From Alphaproteobacteria bacterium (lineage in GTDB: Bacteria; Pseudomonadota; Alphaproteobacteria; Bin65): DNA of 64,000 nucleotides. The notes beneath the pieces were generated by a model. It did not search any database and was not told the origin of the DNA. It saw only the letters and a list, made by a program, of their open reading frames with translations. Every line of letters begins with the position of its first letter. The stretch's first letter is position 1. Both the position numbers and the translations under genes were made by a program. Below, piece by piece: positions 29,633-38,307 of the stretch. Location: contig JAJEGH010000033.1 in NCBI GenBank assembly GCA_022819985.1, forward strand, positions 119,634 to 183,633, written 5' to 3'.

Positions 29633-29839
29633 CGTCATTTCGACCGGAGCGGGCGGCAGCCCGCGCAGCAGCCTGCCCCTTCGGCTTCGCTCAGGGCGGG
29701 CTCTGAGCGAAGCCGAAGGGGAGAAATCCGGCCGGCGACGGAGGCCGGCCGGAGGCACAGCCTAGTGGCGTCGATAGAGCGCCGACCGGGTTTCTCCACT
29801 CCGCCCCGGCCGGAGGCCGGGGCTCCGGTCGAAATGACG
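29633..29839. repeat. Nested inverted repeats with a 19-bp hairpin
   Basis: Outer arms of 17 bp are exact reverse complements (29633-29649 and 29823-29839, CGTCATTTCGACCGGAG). Inside is a perfect 19-bp hairpin, stems 29676-29694 and 29703-29721, loop of 8 nt, whose stem contains CCTTCGGCTTCGCTCAG. Together they look like a small MITE-like or palindromic unit. Confidence 0.75.
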
Positions 29840-29934
29840 TGAAGGGGGAAGCGGGGCTGTGCCCAAGACGATGCAACGGCGAAACGCCCGGGCCGAAGAG
29901 GCGCATGCCGGAGGCGGGGTTGGCGGCGGTGCGA

Positions 29935-29974
29935 TGCGTCAGGAAATGTCATGTTGTGTCAGGTTCCGTCATGT
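29935..29974. repeat. 10-bp tandem array, copy 3
   Basis: Four degenerate 10-bp units (TGCGTCAGGA, AATGTCATGT, TGTGTCAGGT, TCCGTCATGT). Sits just before the second LexA-type box. Confidence 0.6.
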
Positions 29975-30026
29975 CCGGCCGGCGGCGGGCCGCGGAGACC
30001 GGTTTCCGGCCGACCGCCGGCAATAT

Positions 30027-30041
30027 GTTCATATATTGTTC
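30027..30041. promoter_or_regulatory. LexA-type box 2
   Basis: GTTCATATATTGTTC, again GTTC-N7-GTTC, differing from box 1 at one spacer base. It lies about 290 bp before the PhnD-like gene, which is too far for simple control of that gene and in no obvious SOS context. Confidence 0.55.
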
Positions 30042-30331
30042 CTGACACCGATTTCAACCGGTGCAGGCGAGCTTTCCGCAAATGCCCGGCCCGGACAGGC
30101 TGCGTGAACGTTGACCCCCTGCCCCGCCGCCGATAGAACCGGACGACGCGCACGCTCATTTCGAAGGCGAGGCAGCTTGAAACGCCGCGATACCCTGGGA
30201 GTCGCCGCGCGTGGAGACGGGGTTGGGGCGATCCCGGACGGCGGTTTGCCGTACAGGGAGCGACCGCCGGCCCCCGGGCGCCCGTCGGCGACGCGCTCTC
30301 CGCCGCGGTTCGCGGCAGCGGCGGCGCCGCG

Positions 30332-31144
30332 ATGACCCTGATCGCCAATACCAGGATGTACGGGGCGGGAGAGCAGTGCCGCCGGCTCTGGAATGCGCTG
30401 GCGACACACATTTCGGACCATTCGGGCGTTCCGTTGCGCCTTGTCGAACACGCGCCCCCGGCGCCGATGCCGGAGCTGTGGAACCGTCCCGACATGGGCC
30501 TCGTGCAGATGTGCGGCTGGCCCTTCTGGCACGCCGACCCGCGGCCCAGCGTGGTCGCCGTTCCGGTCCCCGATCACCCCTATTGCGAGGACCGGCCGCT
30601 CTACTGGACCGATATGGCCGTGCGGCGCGACGAGACGGCGGAAACGCTGGAGGACCTGTTCGGGCACCGGATCGGCTGGACCGCCGAACATTCCCATTCG
30701 GGCTACAACGCGCCGCGGCGGATGCTGCTGCCGCATTTTCTGAAAGCGGGCAAACCCCTGTTTTCCGAGAGCCTCGGCCCCTACAAGTCGCCGATGGGGA
30801 TCATCGGGGCGCTTCTGGACGACGAGATCGATGTCGGTCCCGTAGACGGCTACTTCCATCTGCTTCTGAAGCGCCATCGTCCGGAACTGGCGGCGGCGTT
30901 GCGCACGATTGCGGTATCCGATCCTGCGCCGATGCCGCCCTTCGTCGCCTCCAGCGGAATTTCACAGGACGAACTCGAGCGACTGCGGCAGTCGGCGGCG
31001 CAGGTCCACCGGACGCCGGCCGCCAGGAAGATCATGGACGATCTGGGCGTCAGGAGGTTCGACCTGCCGGAGGCCGAATTTTACGAGACAACCGAGAGGT
31101 GGAGCCGGGAAGCCGTGGCCGAAGGCTACGCCGAACCGGCTTGA
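30332..31144 (+). CDS. PhnD-like periplasmic-binding-fold protein, no signal peptide
   Basis: A 270-residue protein of the phosphate/phosphite/phosphonate (PhnD-like) binding family. It opens ANTRMYGAGEQCRRLWNALATHI and has HSGYNAPRRMLLP (about 125) and DVGPVDGYFHLLLKRH (about 170), like the type 2 binding fold with a substrate dialed into a cleft. Unlike true periplasmic receptors it shows no signal sequence at this start, so it is either cytosolic or has an undetected start. The ATG at 30332 has no clear Shine-Dalgarno. It precedes the TRAP genes by about 70 nt and may be part of that unit. Confidence 0.75.
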   Translation: MTLIANTRMYGAGEQCRRLWNALATHISDHSGVPLRLVEHAPPAPMPELWNRPDMGLVQMCGWPFWHADPRPSVVAVPVPDHPYCEDRPLYWTDMAVRRDETAETLEDLFGHRIGWTAEHSHSGYNAPRRMLLPHFLKAGKPLFSESLGPYKSPMGIIGALLDDEIDVGPVDGYFHLLLKRHRPELAAALRTIAVSDPAPMPPFVASSGISQDELERLRQSAAQVHRTPAARKIMDDLGVRRFDLPEAEFYETTERWSREAVAEGYAEPA

Positions 31145-31214
31145 GCGGGAGGCGGGAGCCGTTCCTTCCCCAGCCTTCGCGATGGACATCAACCCCAAGG
31201 ACCGGGAGGTAACG

Positions 31215-32249
31215 ATGAAAGCACTGAAATTCGCGGCGTTGACGTTCGGCGCCGCAGCGATGGCGAGCGTTGCGGCGATGCCCGCTGCGCTTGCCCAGGA
31301 CAAGGTCACGACCCTGCGGTGGGCGAGCTTCGTCTCGCCGAAAAGCACGAACAACGCCGTGGCCGTTCCGGCGTTCGCCAAGGCGATCGAGAAGGCCTCG
31401 GAAGGCACGCTCAAGATCGAACTGTATGCCGGCGGAACGCTGGGCAAGGGGCCGGTCCAGCAGCTTTCGATGGTCGAGAACAAGGTCGCCGACGTTGCGG
31501 AAGTCGTGGTCGCCTATTCGCCGGGCCGCTTTCCCGAGCTGTCGATCTTCGAGCTTCCGTTCCTGGTGAAGAACAATGTCGAGGCCGGACTGGCGGCCTG
31601 GAAGCTCTATGAGAAGGGCCTGCTCTCGGATTTCGACGACCTGATGCTCGTGGGGATCATCATCTCCGGTCCGTACGGCGTCTCGGCCACCAAACCGATC
31701 ACGTCGATCGCGGATCTGCGCGGCCTGCGTCTGCGGGCGGCGGGCCCGATCCAGAACGAGATCGTGACGCGGCTCGGCGCCGTTCCGGTCGGGAACATTC
31801 CCGCGCCCGGGATCGCTCCGAACATCAGCCGCGGCGTGATCGACGGAACGCTGATGTCGGCAAGCAACGTCTACACCTTCCGCATCGCCGACGCCGCGAA
31901 ACATCACAATTTCGACCTGAAGCTCGGGTCGGTTGCGGTGATCTACCCGATGCGCCGCGACACCTACAAGAAACTGCCGCCGAAGGCGAAAGCCGCCTTC
32001 GACAAGTATTCCGGCGCCTGGCTGACCCGCATTCTCGGCGAAGGCCTCGACCGGCAGCGCGACGGTGCGGTGAAGAAGCTCCGGGCCGGCGGCGGCCATA
32101 CCATTCACAAATGGGATGCGGCGGCCGTCGCCAAGGCCCGGGAACTGCTCGCGCCGATCGTCGCGAAGCACGACAAGGCCAACGCCAAGGGCGTCAACCT
32201 GTACCGGGAGGTGCTGGCCGCGATCAAGGAGGTGCGAGGCGCGAAATGA
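31215..32249 (+). CDS. dctP: TRAP transporter substrate-binding protein (DctP type)
   Basis: A 344-residue periplasmic receptor with a Sec signal (MKALKFAALTFGAAAMASVAAM, cleavage near ALAQ). It shows the DctP features TTLRWASFVSPKSTNN, ELYAGGTLGKG, FELPFLVKNN and LRGLRLRAAG, the last including the Arg (in GLRLR) that usually binds a carboxylate. ATG at 31215 has GGGAGG about 8 nt before. Substrate is probably an organic anion. The dctQ and dctM genes follow. Confidence 0.92.
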   Translation: MKALKFAALTFGAAAMASVAAMPAALAQDKVTTLRWASFVSPKSTNNAVAVPAFAKAIEKASEGTLKIELYAGGTLGKGPVQQLSMVENKVADVAEVVVAYSPGRFPELSIFELPFLVKNNVEAGLAAWKLYEKGLLSDFDDLMLVGIIISGPYGVSATKPITSIADLRGLRLRAAGPIQNEIVTRLGAVPVGNIPAPGIAPNISRGVIDGTLMSASNVYTFRIADAAKHHNFDLKLGSVAVIYPMRRDTYKKLPPKAKAAFDKYSGAWLTRILGEGLDRQRDGAVKKLRAGGGHTIHKWDAAAVAKARELLAPIVAKHDKANAKGVNLYREVLAAIKEVRGAK

Positions 32250-32321
32250 CCCCTGCCATGCGCTGTCCGGCGCCCTGATTTTCCGGGAAGGCGTCCTCTT
32301 AAGGCGTCCGGGAGCCGACGA

Positions 32322-32867
32322 ATGTTCCGACCGACCGGGCTGATCGGGACCGCCGGAAACTCCTCGGCGGTCCTCGGGCTGGCCTGCCTGCTGTTGCTGT
32401 CTGCCGCCATTCTGGCAGACGCGCTGACGCGGACGGTCTTCAATGCACCGATTTACGGCCTGAACGACCTTCTGGAAATCCTGACGCCGGTCATCGTCGC
32501 ATCCTGCTTTCCGGTGACGCTTGCCCACATGCAGAACATCTCCATCCGTTTCCTGGGGCGATGGCTGAACCCCCGGGCCGGTCAGCTGGTCGAGCTTTTC
32601 GGCCAGTCCGCCGCCTTGCTGGTCATGGCCGGCATCGTCTGGGAGGTCGGGCGCTATACGGCGAAGCTGGTCGAGCACGGACAGTATACCTGGCTTCTGC
32701 AAATCCCGGTCTGGCCGAGCTGGGTCGTGTCGACGGCGTTGCTGGCATTCTGCCTTCCGGTGCAGGCGTCGGTCGTGGCCGGCGTTTATGCAGACTTCCG
32801 GCGCGGCGATCCCCTGACGGGTCCGGAGGCCGGTCTCCCGGATAGTGTCGAGGACGTTCTGCGATAG
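32322..32867 (+). CDS. dctQ: TRAP transporter small permease (DctQ type)
   Basis: A 181-residue membrane protein with four predicted helices (about 20-37, 50-72, 85-115, 140-165) and a YGLNDLLEILTPVIVASCFP segment. It is the small integral subunit that pairs with DctM and receptor DctP. ATG at 32322 is preceded by GGGAG. The stop TAG at 32865-32867 lies just before the dctM coding region. Confidence 0.88.
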   Translation: MFRPTGLIGTAGNSSAVLGLACLLLLSAAILADALTRTVFNAPIYGLNDLLEILTPVIVASCFPVTLAHMQNISIRFLGRWLNPRAGQLVELFGQSAALLVMAGIVWEVGRYTAKLVEHGQYTWLLQIPVWPSWVVSTALLAFCLPVQASVVAGVYADFRRGDPLTGPEAGLPDSVEDVLR

Positions 32868-32905
32868 CCGACCCCATCGCCATCGGTCTCCTGTCGTTCC
32901 TGGGG

Positions 32906-34171
32906 ATGCTGACGCTGATCGCGGTGCATGTTCCCGTCGGAATCGCGATGGCGATCGCCGGTGTTGTCGGTTTTGCGATCATGACGGGAGACCCGCTTGC
33001 CGCGATTTCGATGTTCGGATCGGAAACGGCGAGCGCCATCTCCAGTCCGGCGCTGATCATCATTCCGATGTTTCTCCTCATGGGATCGTTCGCGGGGGTT
33101 TCGGGGCTGGCGAGCGACCTGTACCACCTCGCCAATTCGCTGTTCGGGCATCGCCGCGGCGGGCTGGCGATGGCGACGGTCGCCGGCTGCGGCGGCTTCG
33201 GCGCCGCCTGCGGCTCGTCGATCGCGACGACGGCGACGATGGCGCGGATCGCGCTGCCGGAAATGGAGCGGCGGGGCTATGCCCAAAGCCTGGGCGCGGG
33301 TTCGATCGCCGCCGGCGGCACCCTGGGATCCCTGATCCCGCCCTCGTCGATCATGCTGATCTACGCCTTCCTGACCGAACAGTTCGTCGTCACGCTTTTC
33401 ATCGCCGGCGTCGTGCCCGGCCTGATGACGATCGCGATCTATTTCCTCGCCATCCAGATCGTCGTCCGGCGCAACCCGTCCCTCGCGCCGGCCGGCCCCA
33501 GGCAGTCCTGGGCGCAGACCGCCAGAACGGCGGCCAACAGCTGGGGAATCGTCACGATCATCCTCATCATGACCGTCGGGCTCTACGGCGGGGTGTTCAC
33601 GGTCATCGAGGCGGCGGCGGCCGGAACCCTCATCGCCTTCCTGTTCGCCGTCGCGCGCGGCACGTTGAACCGCGAATCCTTCTTCCGGACCATCGGCGAA
33701 ACGGCCGGCAATGTCGGCCTGTTGTACACCATCATCATCGGGGCCCACATTTTCTCAAACCTCATTACGATCACCAGAATGCCGGCGGCCCTGGTCGACT
33801 GGGTCGTCGGCCTCGGCCTGCCGGCGCTCGCCATCATCTTCGTGCTGGCCGGGATCTACATCGCGCTCGGCGCCATCTTCGATTCCGTCGCCGCCATGGT
33901 CATAACGCTCCCGTTCGTCTTTCCGCTGGTGACGGACGGGCTGGGCTACGACCCGATCTGGTGGGGAATCGTCATGATCATGGTGATCGAGATCGGCATG
34001 ATCACGCCGCCGATCGGCATCAACGTCTTCGTCATGCACGGCGTCCGGCGCGATATCCCGCTCGGCACGATTTTCCGCGGAATCGTTTCGTTCCTGTGCG
34101 CCGATGTCGTCCGGCTTACCCTCGTCATCCTGTTTCCGGCCATCGCGCTCTGGCTGCCGCGGACCATGTGA
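32906..34171 (+). CDS. dctM: TRAP transporter large permease (DctM type)
   Basis: A 421-residue polytopic protein. It shows GDPLAAISMFGSETASAISSPALIIIPMFLLMGSF, GCGGFGAACGSSIATTATMARIALP and GSLIPPSSIMLIYAFLTEQ, the hallmark of the large TRAP subunit. The ATG at 32906 is the only start codon of this frame, but sequence typical of DctM (DPIAIGLLSFLG) continues in frame upstream to about 32864 where no ATG, GTG or TTG is found, so the real start may be a non-standard codon or lie within dctQ. Confidence 0.9.
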   Translation: MLTLIAVHVPVGIAMAIAGVVGFAIMTGDPLAAISMFGSETASAISSPALIIIPMFLLMGSFAGVSGLASDLYHLANSLFGHRRGGLAMATVAGCGGFGAACGSSIATTATMARIALPEMERRGYAQSLGAGSIAAGGTLGSLIPPSSIMLIYAFLTEQFVVTLFIAGVVPGLMTIAIYFLAIQIVVRRNPSLAPAGPRQSWAQTARTAANSWGIVTIILIMTVGLYGGVFTVIEAAAAGTLIAFLFAVARGTLNRESFFRTIGETAGNVGLLYTIIIGAHIFSNLITITRMPAALVDWVVGLGLPALAIIFVLAGIYIALGAIFDSVAAMVITLPFVFPLVTDGLGYDPIWWGIVMIMVIEIGMITPPIGINVFVMHGVRRDIPLGTIFRGIVSFLCADVVRLTLVILFPAIALWLPRTM

Positions 34172-34182
34172 GGCGCGCGAAA

Positions 34183-35082
34183 ATGGACCACAGGGCATTC
34201 CTCAGATCCCTGTCCAGGGCGGACCGCAAGGCGCTCGCCGAACAGAAGGACGGACCGGGGCTGCGCCATCTGGCCGTCTACATCGCGCTGATGCTCGCCT
34301 TCGCCGTCCCGATCGCCCTGCGCGTGCCGGGATGGCCGCTGCTGACGGTTCCGCTCGGCATCCTGCTGGCCTTTCTTTTCAATCTCGAGCACGAATGCGT
34401 GCACACGACCCCGTTCAGGACGAAGTGGATCAACGAATGGTGCGGCCGGATTTCCGGTCTGCTGATCCTGCAACCCTTTCAGTGGTTCAGGTATTTCCAC
34501 TTCGCCCATCACCGGTTCACGAACGACCCGGAACGCGACCCGGAACTGATCGGCAAGCCGAAACCGGAAACCGTCCGGCAATACATCGTCTTCGCGCTGG
34601 CGCCGCTCTACTGGAAAAACAAGGTGCTTCTTCTGTTTTCGAATGCGCGCGGCAGGGCCTTCGACGAATTCGTGCCGGAAAACGCCTTCGGGCACCTCAA
34701 GACGGAAGCGCGAATTTCGATCGGGATCTATGCGGCCGTCCTTGCCTTCTCGGTCTGGGTATCGCCGCTGCTGGTCTGGATCTGGCTGGTACCGCTGGTT
34801 ATCGGATTCCCGTTTCTCAGACTCTATCACCTTGCCGAACACGGTCTTTGTCCGGCCGTCGAAGACATGTTCGAGAACTCGCGCACGGTTTTCACCAATC
34901 GGGTCGTCCGGTTCGTGACCTGGAACATGCCGTATCACATCGAGCACCATACGTTGCCGATGGTGCCGTTCTTCCGGCTTCCGGATCTGCACCGGCTCGT
35001 CAGGGAGCATTTGAAGACGACCAGCGACGGCTACGCGCGATTCACGGCCGACTACGCAAGCCGACTGACACCCGGAAAATAA
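34183..35082 (+). CDS. Membrane fatty acid desaturase family protein
   Basis: A 299-residue membrane protein with the three histidine boxes that bind a di-iron centre: HECVH (70-74), HFAHH (106-110) and HIEHH (252-256), between hydrophobic helices near 32-70 and 175-215. This marks desaturases, hydroxylases and related oxygenases. The substrate could be a fatty acyl or carotenoid-like lipid. It follows dctM by 11 nt, so it is likely in the TRAP operon, unusual company for a desaturase. Confidence 0.9.
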   Translation: MDHRAFLRSLSRADRKALAEQKDGPGLRHLAVYIALMLAFAVPIALRVPGWPLLTVPLGILLAFLFNLEHECVHTTPFRTKWINEWCGRISGLLILQPFQWFRYFHFAHHRFTNDPERDPELIGKPKPETVRQYIVFALAPLYWKNKVLLLFSNARGRAFDEFVPENAFGHLKTEARISIGIYAAVLAFSVWVSPLLVWIWLVPLVIGFPFLRLYHLAEHGLCPAVEDMFENSRTVFTNRVVRFVTWNMPYHIEHHTLPMVPFFRLPDLHRLVREHLKTTSDGYARFTADYASRLTPGK

Positions 35083-35232
35083 CGGATGACGGGGAAAGAC
35101 CGGTGTTGAGGTGTCCGATAACGTTACCGTCGAAGCCGGCGCAATCGTGTCCGCTGTTCATCCCGCTTCAGGGGTCGTCTCCTGCCGGATTATCGTCGCC
35201 CGAAGAGCTGCAAAGACGGTGAGCATCGATCC

Positions 35233-36951
35233 ATGAAGGAAGACCGTTCCGGAACCGGGTCTCCGAAAGACCCCCGAGACTACGATTTCGCCCTCGGCGT
35301 CTGGACGAGAGAGATTGCGACCGGGTCGCCCGAAGCCCAGGCCTGGTTCGATCTCGGCCTGAACTGGACCTACGCCTACAACCATGAAGAGGCCGTCGCC
35401 TGTTTTCGCGCGGCGCTCGAACACGACCCCGATTGCGCGATGGCCTGGTGGGGCATCGCCTACGCCGCCGGCCCGTTCTACAACCGGCCGTGGCTCCGCT
35501 ACAGCGCGCGGGAAATTGCCGAAGCGCTGCCCCTGTGCCACGACGCGGCGAGGGAGGCGCGCCACGCTTTGGATCGGGCCGGTAACGCCAGGCCCGACGA
35601 GCGCGCGCTCATCGAGGCGATTTCGGCCCGCTATCGATCGGACGACGAGACGGACCATCGCGTGCTCGACCGGTGGCACCGGGCGTTCACGGACGAGATG
35701 CGGAAAGTCCACGCCGCTTTCCCGCACGACATGGATATCGCCGCGCTCTATGCGGAAGCGGCGATAACCTGCACGCCGCGGCAGCTATGGGATCTCAGGA
35801 CCGGCAAACCGAAGCCGGACGCCCTGACCGGGGAAGCGTCCGGCGTGCTGGAGGCCGCTCTCGAAGAAATCGAAAGTTCCGGAGTGCCGCACCCGGGCAT
35901 CCTGCACATCTATATCCACCTCATGGAGATGTCCGCGTCCCCGGAACGCGCCCTGCGCGCCGCCGACATGCTGCGCGGGCTCATGGCGGACGCGGGCCAT
36001 ATCGAGCATATGTCGGCGCATATCGACATTCTGTGCGGCGACTATGCCCAGGCGGTCGAGCAGAACCGGCGCGCCGTCCGGGCCGACGACAAGTATCTGC
36101 GCTTTGCCGGCCCGTATAATTTCTACACGACGGCGCGGTGTCACAACCTGCATCTGCTCATGTATGCCGCGATGTTCCTCGGGCAGTACGGGACGGCGAT
36201 CGCCGCTGCAGACCGGATCTGCGAGACGGCGACACCGGACCTGATCGCCGGCAGCCCCCCGTTCATGGCCAGCATCCTGGACGGGTATTCCGCGATGCGG
36301 ACCCATGTTTGGATCCGTTTCGGAAAGTGGCGGGAGCTGATCGGGGACACGCTGCCCGAATCCGCCGGACGAACTTCGATGCGGGCTGCCATGCACCGCT
36401 ACGGCAAGGGGGTGGCCTACGCGGCGCTCGGCGAAACCGGGCGCGCCGAAGCGGAGAAATACAGCTTCGACGAACTTTTCGAGACCATTCCCGAAGACGC
36501 CGTTTTTCTCAGCAACACCGTCCGGGACATCCTGCTCGTCGGCAAGGCGATGCTGGAAGGAGAACTGGAATACCGCAAGCGGAACTACGAGGCGGCGTTC
36601 GATGCCCTGCGCCTGGCGGTCGAGCGCGACGACAACCTCAATTTCACGGAGCCCTGGGCCTGGATGCACCCGCCGCGCCACGCGCTGGGCGCGCTCCTCG
36701 TACAGCAGGGCCGGTTCGATGAGGCCGAAAGGGTCTACCGAACCGACCTCGGCTACACCGGCGACCTCGCCCGGTGCAGCCGGCACCCGGACAATGTGTG
36801 GGGCCTGCACGGTCTGCTGGAGTGCGTGAAAAGGAATGGCGAGTCGAACGAGACGCGATTGCTGGAGCAAAAGCTGACGGTCGCCCTGGCAAGAACGGAT
36901 CTTCCCATATCGGCATCCTGCTTCTGCCGGACCCGGCGGAACCCGGGCTGA
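35233..36951 (+). CDS. Tetratricopeptide-repeat protein
   Basis: A 572-residue protein rich in TPR-like helix pairs, e.g. EAQAWFDLGLNWTYAYNHEEAVACFRAALEHDPDCAMAWWGIAYAAG near 35-80 and repeated AAxxL patterns up to 560. It carries clusters of His (HPGILHIYIHLMEM near 220 and HIEHMSAHIDILCG near 255). No signal peptide or membrane span is visible. It is encoded in the same direction as the desaturase and TRAP genes with 150 bp between. Likely a scaffolding protein; partner unknown. Confidence 0.8.
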   Translation: MKEDRSGTGSPKDPRDYDFALGVWTREIATGSPEAQAWFDLGLNWTYAYNHEEAVACFRAALEHDPDCAMAWWGIAYAAGPFYNRPWLRYSAREIAEALPLCHDAAREARHALDRAGNARPDERALIEAISARYRSDDETDHRVLDRWHRAFTDEMRKVHAAFPHDMDIAALYAEAAITCTPRQLWDLRTGKPKPDALTGEASGVLEAALEEIESSGVPHPGILHIYIHLMEMSASPERALRAADMLRGLMADAGHIEHMSAHIDILCGDYAQAVEQNRRAVRADDKYLRFAGPYNFYTTARCHNLHLLMYAAMFLGQYGTAIAAADRICETATPDLIAGSPPFMASILDGYSAMRTHVWIRFGKWRELIGDTLPESAGRTSMRAAMHRYGKGVAYAALGETGRAEAEKYSFDELFETIPEDAVFLSNTVRDILLVGKAMLEGELEYRKRNYEAAFDALRLAVERDDNLNFTEPWAWMHPPRHALGALLVQQGRFDEAERVYRTDLGYTGDLARCSRHPDNVWGLHGLLECVKRNGESNETRLLEQKLTVALARTDLPISASCFCRTRRNPG

Positions 36952-36977
36952 TCGCATTGCCCGCCGATCCGGGGCCG

Positions 36978-37012
36978 CCGGATTCTTGGCCGGATTCTTG
37001 GCCGGATTCTTG
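36978..37012. repeat. 12-bp tandem repeat downstream of the TPR gene
   Basis: Three copies of CCGGATTCTTGG, the last truncated by one base. Located 27 bp after the TPR stop codon and 90 bp before the next gene. Confidence 0.85.
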
Positions 37013-37101
37013 ACGGCGGTCCGCCGGACGGGCTTTCTGGCCCTCCGCCGCATCGCCGGCGGCGCCCGAAGAAACGTTCGGCCGGCAAGCGGGAGGACAT
37101 C

Positions 37102-37983
37102 GTGCAGCAGCTTCGTTTCGGCGACATTACCGTCGACCGCATCGTCGAGGCCGAGGGACTCGGCTTTCCGCCGCAATTTCTGCTGCCGGAGAGCGATAGC
37201 GACGCCATCCGGCACTGCCGCGACTGGCTGGAGCCGCACTTCTTCGATCCCGAAAGCGGCCGCTTCATCCAGAGCGTCCATTGCTACGTCGTGCGCTCGC
37301 CGCGCCATACCGTGCTGATCGACACCTGCGTCGGCAACGGCAAGGACCGGCCCTCGACCCGCGCCTGGAACCGGCTCGACACCGACTTCCTCGACCGGCT
37401 GCGCGGCCTCGGCGTCGCGCCGGACGCGGTCGATTATGTGCTGTGCACCCATCTCCATGTCGATCATGTCGGCTGGAACACCCGCCTGCTCGACGGCCGC
37501 TGGGTCCCGACCTTCCCGAACGCGCGCTACCTGTTTCACGAGACGGAGTTCGAGCATTGGGAGAGGAACGGCGACTATGTCCTTGAAGGGCCGGGCGCGA
37601 GCGATGGATTTTACGAGGACAGCGTGCTGCCCGTGGTCGAGGCGAAGCAGGCCGTGTTCGTCGCCGACGGCCACGCCATCGACGACTGGCTGACGGTCGA
37701 GGCCTGGCCGGGCCATTCGCCGGGCCATGTCTGCCTGCGGCTGAAGGCCGGCGGGCGCGAGGCGGTTTTCGCCGGCGACCTGCTGCACCATCCCGTGCAA
37801 TGCCGGCATCCTGACTGGAACAGCCGCTTCTGCTGGGACCCGGCGCTGTCCGCGTCCAGCCGCCGGCGCTTCGTGGAGCGCCATGCCGAAACGCCCGCCG
37901 TCATCCTCGCCGCCCATTTCGCAACGCCGGTCGCCGGCCGGATCGCGGCCCCGGGCGGGCTGACGCGCTTCGCGATGCTGTAG
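37102..37983 (+). CDS. MBL-fold metallo-hydrolase
   Basis: A 293-residue metallo-beta-lactamase-fold hydrolase. The zinc motif is HLHVDHVGW (His117, His119, Asp121, His122), followed by AWPGHSPGHV (third His) and FAGDLLHHP, then late H in AAHFATPV. The GTG at 37102 has GGGAGG about 6 nt before. It is similar in overall plan to the lactonase-type MBL enzyme at 40806. Substrate unknown; a lactone or ester is possible. Confidence 0.9.
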   Translation: MQQLRFGDITVDRIVEAEGLGFPPQFLLPESDSDAIRHCRDWLEPHFFDPESGRFIQSVHCYVVRSPRHTVLIDTCVGNGKDRPSTRAWNRLDTDFLDRLRGLGVAPDAVDYVLCTHLHVDHVGWNTRLLDGRWVPTFPNARYLFHETEFEHWERNGDYVLEGPGASDGFYEDSVLPVVEAKQAVFVADGHAIDDWLTVEAWPGHSPGHVCLRLKAGGREAVFAGDLLHHPVQCRHPDWNSRFCWDPALSASSRRRFVERHAETPAVILAAHFATPVAGRIAAPGGLTRFAML

Positions 37984-38010
37984 ACCGGCCACTCTCCGGC
38001 CGAAAAGGCC

Positions 38011-38131
38011 CCCTCGATACGGCGCTGACGCGCCTACTCGGGATGAGGGGGTTGGGGGACGAAAAGCCTCAACATCACCCTCCTCCTCATTCTGAGTAGC
38101 CCCGGCCGCCAAGGCCGGGGCGTATCGAAGG
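38011..38131. repeat. Pair of inverted dispersed repeats
   Basis: Two copies of one element in opposite orientation: 38011-38049 (CCCTCGATACGG...GAGG, degenerate) and 38084-38131 (CTCATTCTGAGTAGCCCC...GGGGCGTATCGAAGG). The second contains an 8-bp hairpin CCCCGGCC-gccaa-GGCCGGGG. The family is one that recurs at CGATAC/CGAAGG ends in related genomes. Confidence 0.65.
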
Positions 38132-38230
38132 AGCGTATCTGCAACCCTCTCCTGCGGTCTTGCGTCGACTGTACGCCGGTCCCTTGACGCCGGCCCCCGG
38201 CGCGCGCATTTCCAGTCGCACTGGCGGCAC

Positions 38231-38307
38231 GGCCCCGTAGCTCAGCTGGATAGAGCACCGGCCTTCTAAGCCGACGGTCGCAGGTTCGAGTCCTGCCGGG
38301 GTCGCCA
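38231..38307 (+). tRNA. tRNA-Arg (anticodon TCT)
   Basis: A 77-nt cloverleaf: acceptor GGCCCCG/CGGGGTC, D arm GCTC/GAGC, anticodon TCT at 38265-38267 in the loop CTTCTAA, variable loop of 5 nt, T arm GCAGG-TTCGAGT-CCTGC and an encoded CCA at the 3' end. It reads AGA and AGG. The first base pair of the anticodon stem is a C-A mismatch (C38258 with A38274), otherwise standard. Confidence 0.95.

Larger units (their letters stand above)
29006..30331. other. Noncoding repeat island
   Basis: About 1.3 kb without a convincing gene between znuA and the PhnD-like gene. It holds long inverted repeats, 10-bp and 11-bp tandem arrays, and two GTTC-N7-GTTC boxes, each listed separately. The many ORFs here change strand and frame, are Arg/Pro/Gly rich and lack recognisable motifs. 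It looks like a landing zone of small repeats. Confidence 0.6.
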
